The position numbers and the translations under genes were made by a program. The notes under the pieces are model-generated. The model was not told the DNA's origin. It did no database searches and saw only the letters and a program-made list of their open reading frames with translations. Positions 1-5,724 of a DNA stretch of 6,862 bases are shown here, one piece after another; the first letter of the stretch is position 1, and each line of letters begins with the position of its first letter. Source of the stretch: Chitinophagaceae bacterium (lineage in GTDB: Bacteria > Bacteroidota > Bacteroidia > Chitinophagales > Chitinophagaceae); NCBI GenBank assembly GCA_025351145.1, contig JANXWM010000278.1, positions 1-6,862 on the forward strand, read 5' to 3'.

Positions 1-1
1 A

Positions 2-541
2 GTGTTTGTACAGTATTTAAAATTAATAACCCCCACCAGGCATCAGCAGCAGCTTGATGCAATTCTGGCGCAAACCATTCACACTTATTTTAACTACATC
101 AAGGGCATGTTGCTGGTGTATATTATCGTGGGTATACTCAACAGTGCAGGGCTTTTGGCTTTAGGAGTACGGCATGCTGTATTGTTTGGAATGCTTTGCG
201 CCATTATGACGATCATTCCTTATGTGGGTATTTTTATCAGCGCATTATTGCCTATATCTGTGGTGTGGCTCGATACCGGTAATATCTGGTATCCCGTGGG
301 GGTTGTAGCTGTTTTTAGTTTTGTGCAATACCTGGAAGCCAATGTAATTTTCCCTAAAGTAGTGGGTACCCAATTGCATGTAAGCACAATGGCCATGCTG
401 GTTGCCATTATTGTTGGAGGTATTGTGTGGGGCGTTGCAGGCATGGTTTTATTTATCCCTTTTGTGGCTATTCTTAAAATAGTAAGCGATCATATTGAAG
501 AAATGAAACCAATTAATCTGCTGCTGAGCCGTAACGATTAA
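2..541 (+). CDS. AI-2E family (PerM/YdiK-like) membrane transporter, C-terminal part
   Basis: The open frame reaches the left edge, so the true start lies outside the window; the visible 179 residues end at TAA 539-541. The product is a polytopic inner-membrane protein. Hydrophobic segments lie at roughly residues 34-55, 58-85, 92-112 and 128-156. Family hallmarks are seen: an IPYVG motif near residues 73-77 following a long hydrophobic stretch, the segment with N and P near 'EANVIFPKVVG', and a Gly-rich final helix pair (VGGIVWGVAGM) followed by P and a short charged tail. Full-length members are about 340-380 residues, so roughly the C-terminal half is present. Substrates across this family vary (export of AI-2-like signals or other small molecules, Na+/H+ exchange), and nothing here fixes the substrate. 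No convincing terminator hairpin follows the stop. Family assignment is confident; function is not. Confidence 0.85.
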   Translation: MFVQYLKLITPTRHQQQLDAILAQTIHTYFNYIKGMLLVYIIVGILNSAGLLALGVRHAVLFGMLCAIMTIIPYVGIFISALLPISVVWLDTGNIWYPVGVVAVFSFVQYLEANVIFPKVVGTQLHVSTMAMLVAIIVGGIVWGVAGMVLFIPFVAILKIVSDHIEEMKPINLLLSRND

Positions 542-890
542 AATAATAAACATTGCCGGTAATAATTCTTTTAAAAACGATTGTGTACCGGGCTTAAGTA
601 ATGCTGCTAAACATCCTTGCGTCGCACTCTTGTACTGCATAGCCTTAGGCAGCATTTGCCTCGGGGTGCAACAGGTTTTAAACTGCATTGAATGCCAAAG
701 CTGATAAATGATATAGAGATAAAGTGATTGCAACGCAACCGGGATGCCATGAAAAGATTAGCTGGTATTATATTTTTAAAAAAGTTTAGTGCGGCTCTGA
801 TGATGAAATATATTTACTCTATAAAAGGCCTTCATCATTATTGCCGTAAAGAAGACATTACTTTTTCTTTTCGCGTAAATTGATTATTTA
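542..890. other. Intergenic region between transporter and P-type ATPase
   Basis: This stretch of 349 bp has no credible gene. It holds repeat copy 1 (587-639) and, at 667-707, a block resembling the spacer downstream of repeat copy 2 (3613-3658). It also has an 8-bp inverted repeat ATGATGAA (800-807) / TTCATCAT (831-838) with a 23-nt loop, of unknown role. A weak -7-like TACTTTTT at 859-866 is the only promoter hint for the ATPase gene. No TGA-N6-TCA box of the kind found upstream of hsp20 is present. The minus-strand reading frame across 449-733 is produced by the repeat and the transporter shadow. Confidence 0.6.
587..639 (+). repeat. Dispersed intergenic repeat, copy 1
   Basis: The core CTTGCGTCGCACTCTTGTAC is at 616-635. 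The 28 nt 612-639 are identical to 3547-3574 (copy 2). Upstream it shares the ACCGGGC-like left end (587-593) at the same 49-nt distance from the core end as copy 2. In between, a degenerate block with a GCATC-like pentamer sits just before the core. The core centre TGCG-T-CGCA is a small palindrome. This is a non-coding element of unknown function, probably a REP/MITE-type sequence. Confidence 0.85.
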
Positions 891-3470
891 ATGACAAACA
901 CGCACCTTGTAAGTATAGATGAAGTGCTTGAATTAACCCATAGTTCTGTGCAGGGATTGTCAACGGCAGAGGCTGAAAAAAGATTAGAACAATATGGCTT
1001 CAATGAGATAACGGCAACTAAAAAAAAATCAGCCTGGTTATTATTACTGCAGCAGTTTAAAGATTTCATGATCGTAGTGCTCATTGCCGCTGCAATTATT
1101 TCTGGTTTGCTGGGTGATATTACTGATACGATTGTAATTATCGCCATTGTTATTTTAAATGCCATTGTAGGTTTTATACAGGAATACCGTGCAGAAAAAG
1201 CGATGGAATCATTGAAAAAAATGACACTGGTAAATGCTCTGGTGATCAGGAATAATGAAGTAAGGAATATTGCTGCAACATCCCTTGTGCCCGGGGATAT
1301 AATTTTACTTGAAGCCGGGAATGTAGTACCCGCCGATATACGGCTGTGTGAAGTAATGCAATTAAAGCTGAATGAATCGTCGCTTACGGGCGAATCACTT
1401 ACGGTTGAAAAACAAACCGGCCCATTAACTTCGAAGGAACTTTCACCCGGCGATTGCACCAATATGGTGTTTAAAGGAACCCATGTCTCAAACGGGCGTG
1501 GAAAAGGAATAGTTGTAGCAACCGGTATGGAAACGGAGCTTGGCAAAATTGCCCGTTTATTAGAAGAACCCGGCACTCAAACCTCATTGCAAAAAAGGCT
1601 GGCAGTATTCGGAAAAAACCTTGCATATATTATTCTCTTTATTTGTGCCGTAGTATTTGTAATGGGTTATTTGCGCGGAGAAGATATCGTGTTAATGCTG
1701 CTTACCTCCCTGTCGCTTGCTGTTGCCGCAATACCTGAAGCCTTGCCTGCCGTTATCACTATTGCACTGGCCATCGGTGCAAAAAAACTGGTAAAGAAAA
1801 ATGCATTAATAAGGAAGTTACCGGCAGTTGAAACGCTGGGTTCTGTAACTTATATCTGCACCGATAAAACAGGAACACTTACACATAATAAAATGACCGT
1901 TGAAGAAATTACCGGGAAGGCTTTTTCATTTGATAATAAAGCTGAAACGGAAAAAATAAATTCAAACGTTGATTACAAATTACTGATGATAGCTTTGGCG
2001 CTTAACAATGATGTTTACCTGGATGAAAATAACAAAATGATTGGCGACCCAACTGAAACAGCATTATATGAATTCGCTTTTTCAAAAGGGCATAATAAAG
2101 CTGTAGTTGAAAAACAATATCCACGTGTAGCAGAAATACCATTTGATGCCGAAAGAAAATGTATGACCACCATTCACCGCTATGGAGATAAATATATTGC
2201 TATTGTAAAAGGCGCAGCAGAGGTGATTATGCAGCAGGCAAAAAGTGCAGATGCTTTAGAAACATGGGAAGAAGCTTTAGACAAAATGCTTAACGAAGGA
2301 TTGAGGGTATTGGCTTTTGCCACAAGAGAGTTTGATGAATTACCTTCTGATATTTCTGCTGCAACCATAGAAATTCAGTTGCAACTGCTGGGTATTGCCG
2401 GTATTATTGACCTTCCACGCGAAGAGGCAAAGCAGGCTGTACATGAATGTAAAACGGCCGGTATAAAGCCAGTGATGATAACCGGCGATCATCCTGTTAC
2501 TGCTGCTAATATTGCCAAACGCCTTGGTATTATTGAATCAAAAGAAGACAGGGTTATTACCGGTGCAGAGTTGAAAACCATGAGCGACGGGGAGCTGCTC
2601 GAAATTGTGGACCATATTAAAGTATATGCAAGGGTTTCACCGGAACAAAAATTGAACATCGTTAAGGCATTGCAGAAAAGAGGCGAATATGTGGCTATGA
2701 CAGGCGACGGAGTAAACGATGCGCCTGCATTGAAACATGCTGATATTGGCATTGCTATGGGCATTACCGGAACAGATGTTGCCAAAGAAGCAGCACACAT
2801 GATTTTGCTGGATGACAATTTTGCCACCATTGTAAAAGCAGTCAAGGAAGGGCGCAGGATTTTCGATAATATCAGGAAATTTATCCGTTATATACTTACA
2901 GGAAATTCAGCAGAGATATTAACTATATTCTTAGCCCCATTTTTTTCTTTACCTATTCCATTGCTGCCGATCCATATTTTATGGATAAATTTAATTACAG
3001 ATAGCCTGCCGGGATTAGCATTAACACTTGAGCCTGCCGAAAAAAATATTATGCAGCGCAAACCCCGCAATCCCGGGCAAAGTATTTTCGCTGACGGGTT
3101 GGGAATCCACGTTGTGTGGGTAGGTCTTTTATTAGCAGCACTAACCATAGGTACACAGGCATACGCCATACATATAAGTGACTCACATTGGCAAACGATG
3201 GTGTTTACTGTTCTCTGCCTTGGGCAGTTAATGCACGTTATGGCCATAAGGTCAGAAACTGTTTCTTTATTCAGGCAGGGCATTTTTTCAAATGCTGTAT
3301 TAATCTTTGTAGTCGCTTTTTCTTTTCTTCTTCAGATATCGATTATCTATCTGCCCTTTTTAAATAAACTGTTTAAAACACAGCCTTTATCAATCACTGA
3401 ACTGTTGTCTTGTATTGCTGTATCCCTGTTGGTTTTTATAGCTGTGGAAATAGAAAAATTGTACGCATAA
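891..3470 (+). CDS. P2A-type cation-transporting P-type ATPase (Ca2+-ATPase-like)
   Basis: This 859-residue inner-membrane pump couples ATP hydrolysis to cation export, most likely Ca2+. Visible in order: N-terminal cation-ATPase domain (about 1-45); M1/M2 (about 59-97) ending in the typical QEYRAEKAMESLK; actuator loop with TGES 166-169; M3/M4 (about 243-290) with PEALP 282-286; phosphorylation motif DKTGT with catalytic Asp325; nucleotide-binding KGA 440-442; hinge TGDGVND 604-610; then M5-M10. Ligand residues match SERCA at E283 (M4), N672 and E675 (M5), and N700, T703 and D704 (M6). The M8 position equivalent to SERCA E908 is Q779, as in PMCA-type pumps, and the usual PEGLP is PEALP. An in-frame TAA at 876-878 makes ATG 891 the earliest start. 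No Shine-Dalgarno is seen. Length is normal for bacterial PacL/YloB-like pumps. Monovalent or other divalent transport cannot be excluded. Confidence 0.92.
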   Translation: MTNTHLVSIDEVLELTHSSVQGLSTAEAEKRLEQYGFNEITATKKKSAWLLLLQQFKDFMIVVLIAAAIISGLLGDITDTIVIIAIVILNAIVGFIQEYRAEKAMESLKKMTLVNALVIRNNEVRNIAATSLVPGDIILLEAGNVVPADIRLCEVMQLKLNESSLTGESLTVEKQTGPLTSKELSPGDCTNMVFKGTHVSNGRGKGIVVATGMETELGKIARLLEEPGTQTSLQKRLAVFGKNLAYIILFICAVVFVMGYLRGEDIVLMLLTSLSLAVAAIPEALPAVITIALAIGAKKLVKKNALIRKLPAVETLGSVTYICTDKTGTLTHNKMTVEEITGKAFSFDNKAETEKINSNVDYKLLMIALALNNDVYLDENNKMIGDPTETALYEFAFSKGHNKAVVEKQYPRVAEIPFDAERKCMTTIHRYGDKYIAIVKGAAEVIMQQAKSADALETWEEALDKMLNEGLRVLAFATREFDELPSDISAATIEIQLQLLGIAGIIDLPREEAKQAVHECKTAGIKPVMITGDHPVTAANIAKRLGIIESKEDRVITGAELKTMSDGELLEIVDHIKVYARVSPEQKLNIVKALQKRGEYVAMTGDGVNDAPALKHADIGIAMGITGTDVAKEAAHMILLDDNFATIVKAVKEGRRIFDNIRKFIRYILTGNSAEILTIFLAPFFSLPIPLLPIHILWINLITDSLPGLALTLEPAEKNIMQRKPRNPGQSIFADGLGIHVVWVGLLLAALTIGTQAYAIHISDSHWQTMVFTVLCLGQLMHVMAIRSETVSLFRQGIFSNAVLIFVVAFSFLLQISIIYLPFLNKLFKTQPLSITELLSCIAVSLLVFIAVEIEKLYA

Positions 3471-3521
3471 TTTTTCCAATTATTTTTTTCAGTATTATTT
3501 TTTTAACAGCCATATTTATGA

Positions 3522-3574
3522 ACCAGGCTAATGTACTGCTATTAGGCATCCTTGCGTCGCACTCTTGTACTGCA
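3522..3574 (+). repeat. Dispersed intergenic repeat, copy 2
   Basis: The core CTTGCGTCGCACTCTTGTAC is at 3551-3570, and 28 nt (3547-3574) are identical to copy 1. The left end ACCAGGC at 3522-3528 corresponds to ACCGGGC of copy 1, giving the same 49-nt unit to the end of the core. It is followed by a spacer whose last part (3613-3658) resembles 667-707 downstream of copy 1, so the mobile or amplified unit may be longer than the core. Confidence 0.85.
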
Positions 3575-3689
3575 GCAGCAATATGATGCAAGTTGCGGGC
3601 CGCAGCAGCATGTGCAAAAAAATTAAACTGGCCAGCACCTGAAACCCAAAGCCCATAACCGTTTTGTAGTACAAGAGTGCGACGCAAGG
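3550..3689. repeat. 22-bp perfect inverted repeat formed by repeat copies 2 and 3
   Basis: The arms 3550-3571 and 3668-3689 are exact reverse complements over 22 bp and enclose 96 nt. In RNA they would form a long stable hairpin directly after the ATPase gene. It lacks a U-tract, so it is not a standard intrinsic terminator, but it could stabilise the 3' end of the ATPase transcript or block read-through. The arrangement resembles paired REP sequences (BIME-like). Confidence 0.8.
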
Positions 3690-3718
3690 GACGCATAATT
3701 ATTATTCTTCTGCCCGGT
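3669..3718 (-). repeat. Dispersed intergenic repeat, copy 3 (inverted)
   Basis: The reverse complement of the invariant 20-nt core occupies 3669-3688. On the minus strand the left end reads GACCGGGCAG (3710-3719 region), then a degenerate AT-rich block and GCGTC, then the core. This is the same architecture as the other copies with a one-nucleotide longer spacer (50 nt). Confidence 0.82.
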
Positions 3719-3738
3719 CAATCATCTTTTTTCATAAG

Positions 3739-3752
3739 CTGACGAATCTCAT
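3739..3752. promoter_or_regulatory. CRP/FNR-like dyad upstream of hsp20
   Basis: CTGACGAATCTCAT contains TGA-N6-TCA, the half-site spacing used by CRP/FNR-family regulators. It shares TGAC-N5-TCATG with the boxes at 4413-4426 and 5725-5738. Its centre (3745.5) lies 51.5 bp upstream of the first base of the hsp20 -7 element, which puts it about 60-65 bp before the expected transcription start, the usual place for a class I activator site. The binding protein is not encoded in this window. Confidence 0.6.
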
Positions 3753-3773
3753 GGCCTGTACTAACCATTGTCC

Positions 3774-3804
3774 TTGATTATGCCTGTTACAGAAAATACT
3801 TTTG
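3774..3804 (+). promoter_or_regulatory. Putative Bacteroidota-type promoter of hsp20
   Basis: TACTTTTG at 3797-3804 matches the Bacteroidota -7 consensus TAnnTTTG exactly. A TTG at 3774-3776, 20 bp upstream, can serve as the -33 element. Transcription would begin near 3808-3812, leaving a short AT-rich leader before the RBS. Confidence 0.65.
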
Positions 3805-3836
3805 CTATGTAAACAATAATTTAAAATATAAAAAAC

Positions 3837-3843
3837 AAGGAGG
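3837..3843 (+). promoter_or_regulatory. Strong Shine-Dalgarno site of hsp20
   Basis: AAGGAGG ends 4 nt before ATG 3848. This near-perfect anti-16S match fixes the start codon. It stands out because none of the other genes here has one, as is usual in Bacteroidota, so high translation of hsp20 is expected. Confidence 0.8.
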
Positions 3844-3847
3844 TTTT

Positions 3848-4288
3848 ATGGCAACGAATGCATTAGCCAAGTCAGGCATAAGAATGCCAGGTGTATTCGA
3901 TGATTTTTTTAAACCCTGGAACGAATGGTTTGATGGCGGTTTTGAAAACAGTATGCTGAGCATGCCGGCAGTTAACATTACCGAGCAAAAAGATAATTAC
4001 CTGGTATCGCTCGCAGCACCGGGCCTTAAGAAAGAAGATTTTAATATTAATGTGGATGGTAATATGCTTACCATAAGCAGTGAAAAGGAGGAAACCAAAG
4101 AAGAGAAAGACAAAAAGTTTACTAGAAAAGAGTATAACTATTCTTCTTTCAGCCGCAGTTTTACTTTGCCCGATAAAATAAACAAAGAAAAAATTGAAGC
4201 GAAGTACGAAAATGGCCTTCTTAAAATCACCATGCCCCGTACAGAAGCAGCAAAGAAACTTACAGCAAAACATATTGCTGTTAAATAA
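3848..4288 (+). CDS. hsp20: Small heat-shock protein, Hsp20/alpha-crystallin family
   Basis: This is a 146-residue cytoplasmic, ATP-independent holdase that binds unfolding proteins and hands them to refolding chaperones. The N-terminal arm (about 1-37) is rich in aromatic residues (F and W at DDFFKPWNEWFDGGF), as is usual for substrate binding. The alpha-crystallin domain runs from about MPAVNITE (39) to residue 130. It contains the family motif around 'YENGLLKITMPR' (A-x-x-x-N-G-x-L type) and a charged K/E-rich loop around residues 79-94. The C-terminal tail carries the I-x-I/V oligomerisation motif as I143-A-V145. Length is typical. The gene has its own promoter, CRP/FNR-like box, strong RBS and terminator, so it is probably monocistronic. 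The shared box links it to the coiled-coil genes at 4556 and 5637. Family assignment is secure. Confidence 0.95.
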   Translation: MATNALAKSGIRMPGVFDDFFKPWNEWFDGGFENSMLSMPAVNITEQKDNYLVSLAAPGLKKEDFNINVDGNMLTISSEKEETKEEKDKKFTRKEYNYSSFSRSFTLPDKINKEKIEAKYENGLLKITMPRTEAAKKLTAKHIAVK

Positions 4289-4306
4289 AGCGTAGCGTGC
4301 GGCTAC

Positions 4307-4337
4307 AAGCCCTGCCAAAAAAGTGGCAGGGCTTTTT
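4307..4337 (+). terminator. Intrinsic terminator of hsp20
   Basis: An 11-bp perfect stem (4307-4317 with 4324-4334; AAGCCCTGCCA / TGGCAGGGCTT) has a 6-nt A-rich loop and runs into TTTTT ending at 4337. It lies 19 nt after the hsp20 stop. Confidence 0.9.
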
Positions 4338-4346
4338 GGGTAAAGG

Positions 4347-4408
4347 CTGCACGGGTTTTACAGAAACGTGCAGATGTGCTGCAATTGTTCTTAGTTGTTA
4401 TTGCAGCA
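4347..4408. other. Two tandem inverted repeats between hsp20 and gene A
   Basis: The first pair is CTGCACG (4347-4353) / CGTGCAG (4367-4373), a 7-bp perfect stem that can extend by 3 bp beyond a small bulge. The second is TGCTGCAAT (4377-4385) / ATTGCAGCA (4400-4408), 9 bp perfect with a 14-nt loop. Neither has a U-tract. They end 4 nt before the CRP/FNR-like box at 4413, upstream of the predicted gene A start site. They are therefore either DNA dyads for a regulator or structures in hsp20 read-through RNA. Their role is unknown. Confidence 0.55.
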
Positions 4409-4412
4409 AATT

Positions 4413-4426
4413 ATGACGGGAATCAT
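4413..4426. promoter_or_regulatory. CRP/FNR-like dyad upstream of gene A
   Basis: ATGACGGGAATCAT reads as ATGA-N6-TCAT. Over 17 nt (4411-4427) it differs at a single base from 5723-5739 upstream of gene B. The centre (4419.5) is 51.5 bp from the first base of the -7-like element at 4471, exactly as for hsp20. Confidence 0.65.
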
Positions 4427-4470
4427 GTTTTTGGCTGATTTAAATCCTCACAAACGCTTTTCTGCAACAA

Positions 4471-4478
4471 TACCTTTA
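4471..4478 (+). promoter_or_regulatory. Putative -7 element of gene A promoter
   Basis: TACCTTTA matches TAnnTTTG with one mismatch (the last base). No clear -33 TTG is seen at the expected position, which fits a promoter that depends on the activator box at 4413-4426. It leaves a leader of roughly 70 nt before ATG 4556. Confidence 0.5.
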
Positions 4479-4555
4479 CAGTTAATAATTCCATTAAAAA
4501 TCATGGGTCAGTAAAATATTTTTATTTTTTCAGGCCCTTTAAAAAACTGGATAAT

Positions 4556-4942
4556 ATGCCAGCGTTGAAATTAAAACAGCTACAATACGAAAACGATATT
4601 TGGAAAAGAACTTTGAGTTCAATGCTGGACGAAAATGTTCATCTCAAAAACAGGCTTTCGGAAGTACTTAAAAACAAGTTTGATAAAAACCGGCTCGAAG
4701 AAGCAGAGGGTTATCAAAGCAGGTTTTTAAAGAAAGACGAATTGATTGGCTTGCTGCGTAACGAAGTGGCCGAAGTGGATAAGCTTTTGGTGAAAGAAGT
4801 ATTTGACGATGGAAAAATTATTAAAGAAATTGACAGGAAACTAACCAAGCTGCGCAAAAATATTATTAATGCCGAAAAGCAGTTTGGCTGGTTGAAATCA
4901 GAATTTAACAGCTACCTGTCGGAAAAAATTCACATGGAATAA
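4556..4942 (+). CDS. Gene A: small helical/coiled-coil protein, paralogue of gene B
   Basis: This 128-residue protein is not recognised from a named family. It is highly charged, rich in K, E and L, lacks a signal peptide or membrane segment, and should be almost entirely alpha-helical with coiled-coil heptads (about 8-40 and 58-115), so it is probably cytoplasmic. It aligns without gaps over residues 8-71 with the minus-strand product of 5257-5637. Shared residues include Q8, L9, E12, W16, L20, E26, L30, R33, L34, E36, V37, E51, Q54, F57, I64, L67 and V71. A C-terminal EFNSYLS (116-122) matches EFNAYLS there. The gene follows hsp20 but has its own box and -7 element, suggesting co-regulation with the chaperone instead of a shared transcript. 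No Shine-Dalgarno is visible. A structural or stress-related role is only inferred from context. Confidence 0.85.
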   Translation: MPALKLKQLQYENDIWKRTLSSMLDENVHLKNRLSEVLKNKFDKNRLEEAEGYQSRFLKKDELIGLLRNEVAEVDKLLVKEVFDDGKIIKEIDRKLTKLRKNIINAEKQFGWLKSEFNSYLSEKIHME

Positions 4943-5071
4943 ATAGCAGTAACCGCAAAAAAACACGGGTAATATTTTGCATTTGTATTTTTAAAACCAA
5001 TAACCATTAAAACCATAAAGCAAATTGCGCTTAATGCTTTTAATGCAGCCGAAGCAATACATTTTTTTTGA

Positions 5072-5141
5072 ACCGGGCAGCAGTATTTCATAGCATCGTC
5101 TGTTGCGTCGCACTCTTGTACTTTAGAATACAATTGAGCAA
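5072..5141 (+). repeat. Dispersed intergenic repeat, copy 4
   Basis: The core is at 5102-5121 with one change (G for the first C). The left end ACCGGGCAG (5072-5080) and GCATC (5093-5097) are well preserved. Downstream of the core it shares TTGAGCAA (5134-5141) and flanking bases with copy 5, so these two copies define a longer subtype of about 70 nt. Confidence 0.82.
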
Positions 5142-5201
5142 CGCGAAGTAGCCAGGAACAATCGTCATTGCAATAATGATGTTCAATCTTATAGCAGCAA
5201 T

Positions 5202-5232
5202 AAAAAAACCGCCTCATTTTTTTGAGGCAGTT
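5202..5232 (-). terminator. Intrinsic terminator of gene B
   Basis: Read on the minus strand, AACTGCCTCA (5232-5223) pairs with TGAGGCGGTT (5216-5207). This gives 10 bp including one G-T wobble and a 6-nt A loop, and it runs into T7 (5208-5202). It lies 24 nt beyond the gene B stop codon. Confidence 0.9.
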
Positions 5233-5256
5233 CCATTTCAAAAAACAACCAAAAAC

Positions 5257-5637
5257 CTACATCCATTTTGATAAGTAAGCATTGAATTCCTGGCGGATTT
5301 CGTTGATCACTTTTTCAAATATTTTTATATCTTCTTCAATTTTTTTGTGCTCGCCAACCCGCGTTGATTCTACAAGGCCCACATGCTGTTTTACATCCGC
5401 TAAAGTATGCCTTGCTTCTTCCTTAACCGCATGTTTAAGTTCAGCAATATTATTGCGCTGAACAATAAACTGGTTTTGAAAATGTTCTGTACCTGCTCTT
5501 GCGTCAAGGCTGGTGTTTTTACCAGCAACTTCGGCAAGCCGTTCTTCAAGGATGCCCAACTCTGCTTCATAAAAATCAAGTTTGCCCAGCCATTCAGTAT
5601 GTTCCGTTCCAAGCTGTGCTGTGTTTGTATAACTCAT
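5257..5637 (-). CDS. Gene B: small helical/coiled-coil protein, paralogue of gene A
   Basis: This 126-residue charged protein has no signal peptide or membrane segment and is predicted mostly alpha-helical. No named family is recognised. It matches gene A position by position at Q8, L9, E12, W16, L20, E26, L30, R33, L34, E36, V37, E51, Q54, F57, I64, L67 and V71, and again at the C-terminal EFNAYLS (117-123) with a one-residue shift. Compared with gene A it is less lysine-rich and has three His in its central part. It starts at the complement of 5637 without a Shine-Dalgarno and ends with its own terminator. A -7-like element at 5680-5673 and a CRP/FNR-like box at 5725-5738 precede it, in the same geometry as hsp20 and gene A. 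The two genes face each other across 314 bp, so an inverted duplication followed by strong divergence is likely. Confidence 0.85.
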   Translation of the reverse strand: MSYTNTAQLGTEHTEWLGKLDFYEAELGILEERLAEVAGKNTSLDARAGTEHFQNQFIVQRNNIAELKHAVKEEARHTLADVKQHVGLVESTRVGEHKKIEEDIKIFEKVINEIRQEFNAYLSKWM

Positions 5638-5672
5638 AAGTGTAAAGTTTAAATTTTAATGAGGTTGTACTG

Positions 5673-5680
5673 CAAAGTTG
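5673..5680 (-). promoter_or_regulatory. Putative -7 element of gene B promoter
   Basis: On the minus strand 5680 to 5673 reads CAACTTTG, one mismatch from TAnnTTTG. Its first base is 51.5 bp from the centre of the box at 5725-5738, the same distance as for hsp20 and gene A. No strong -33 TTG is present. The predicted leader is about 30 nt. Confidence 0.5.
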
Positions 5681-5724
5681 TACAGGCAAAGGCAAGGCAT
5701 AAATGATGTTGATCAAAATACTTT

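Larger units (their letters stand above)
3471..3847. other. Intergenic region between ATPase and hsp20
   Basis: This 377-bp stretch is without a gene. From left to right it holds T-rich runs just after the ATPase stop (3473-3504, no strong hairpin), repeat copies 2 and 3 in inverted orientation (3522-3718), and the hsp20 control region. That control region comprises the TGA-N6-TCA box 3739-3752, promoter 3774-3804, an AT-rich leader and RBS 3837-3843. The minus-strand frame over 3436-3696 reads through the repeats and is not considered a gene. Confidence 0.65.
4943..5256. other. Convergent intergenic region between genes A and B
   Basis: This 314-bp stretch has no credible gene. It contains repeat copy 4 (5072-5141) and the minus-strand terminator of gene B (5202-5232). 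No good plus-strand terminator for gene A is apparent; only a weak TGCTT/AAGCA stem before a T-run at 5062-5069 was seen. The minus-strand frame 4930-5241 is a by-product of the repeat and A/T-rich sequence. Confidence 0.6.

Noticed and set aside
206..216. TGACGATCA-type sequence inside the transporter gene
   Set aside because: The half-sites are separated by 3 instead of 6 bases and it is within coding sequence with no following -7 element.
449..733. Minus-strand frame of 94 codons
   Set aside because: It overlaps the transporter gene and repeat copy 1; its KSATQGC peptide is translated repeat core, and no protein-like composition or start context was seen.
542..890. Possible CRP/FNR-like box upstream of the ATPase gene
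   Set aside because: Every TGA in this stretch was checked by eye and none has TCA six bases downstream, so the ATPase cannot be placed in the proposed regulon.
884..1576. Long minus-strand frame (230 codons) opposite the ATPase
   Set aside because: It is the antisense shadow of conserved ATPase codons; Ser/Thr/Ile-rich composition with no domain.
3436..3696. Minus-strand frame of 86 codons
   Set aside because: It overlaps the ATPase 3' end and reads straight through both inverted repeat copies; the repeat itself yields peptide strings such as VQECDA in this frame, so it is a repeat artefact.
4930..5241. Minus-strand frame of 103 codons
   Set aside because: It is generated by repeat copy 4 and overlaps the gene B terminator hairpin; low-complexity, Cys-rich sequence with no family resemblance.
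5400..5652. Alternative frames on both strands within gene B
   Set aside because: Gene B shows position-by-position homology with gene A and has its own terminator and promoter; the others are shadows.
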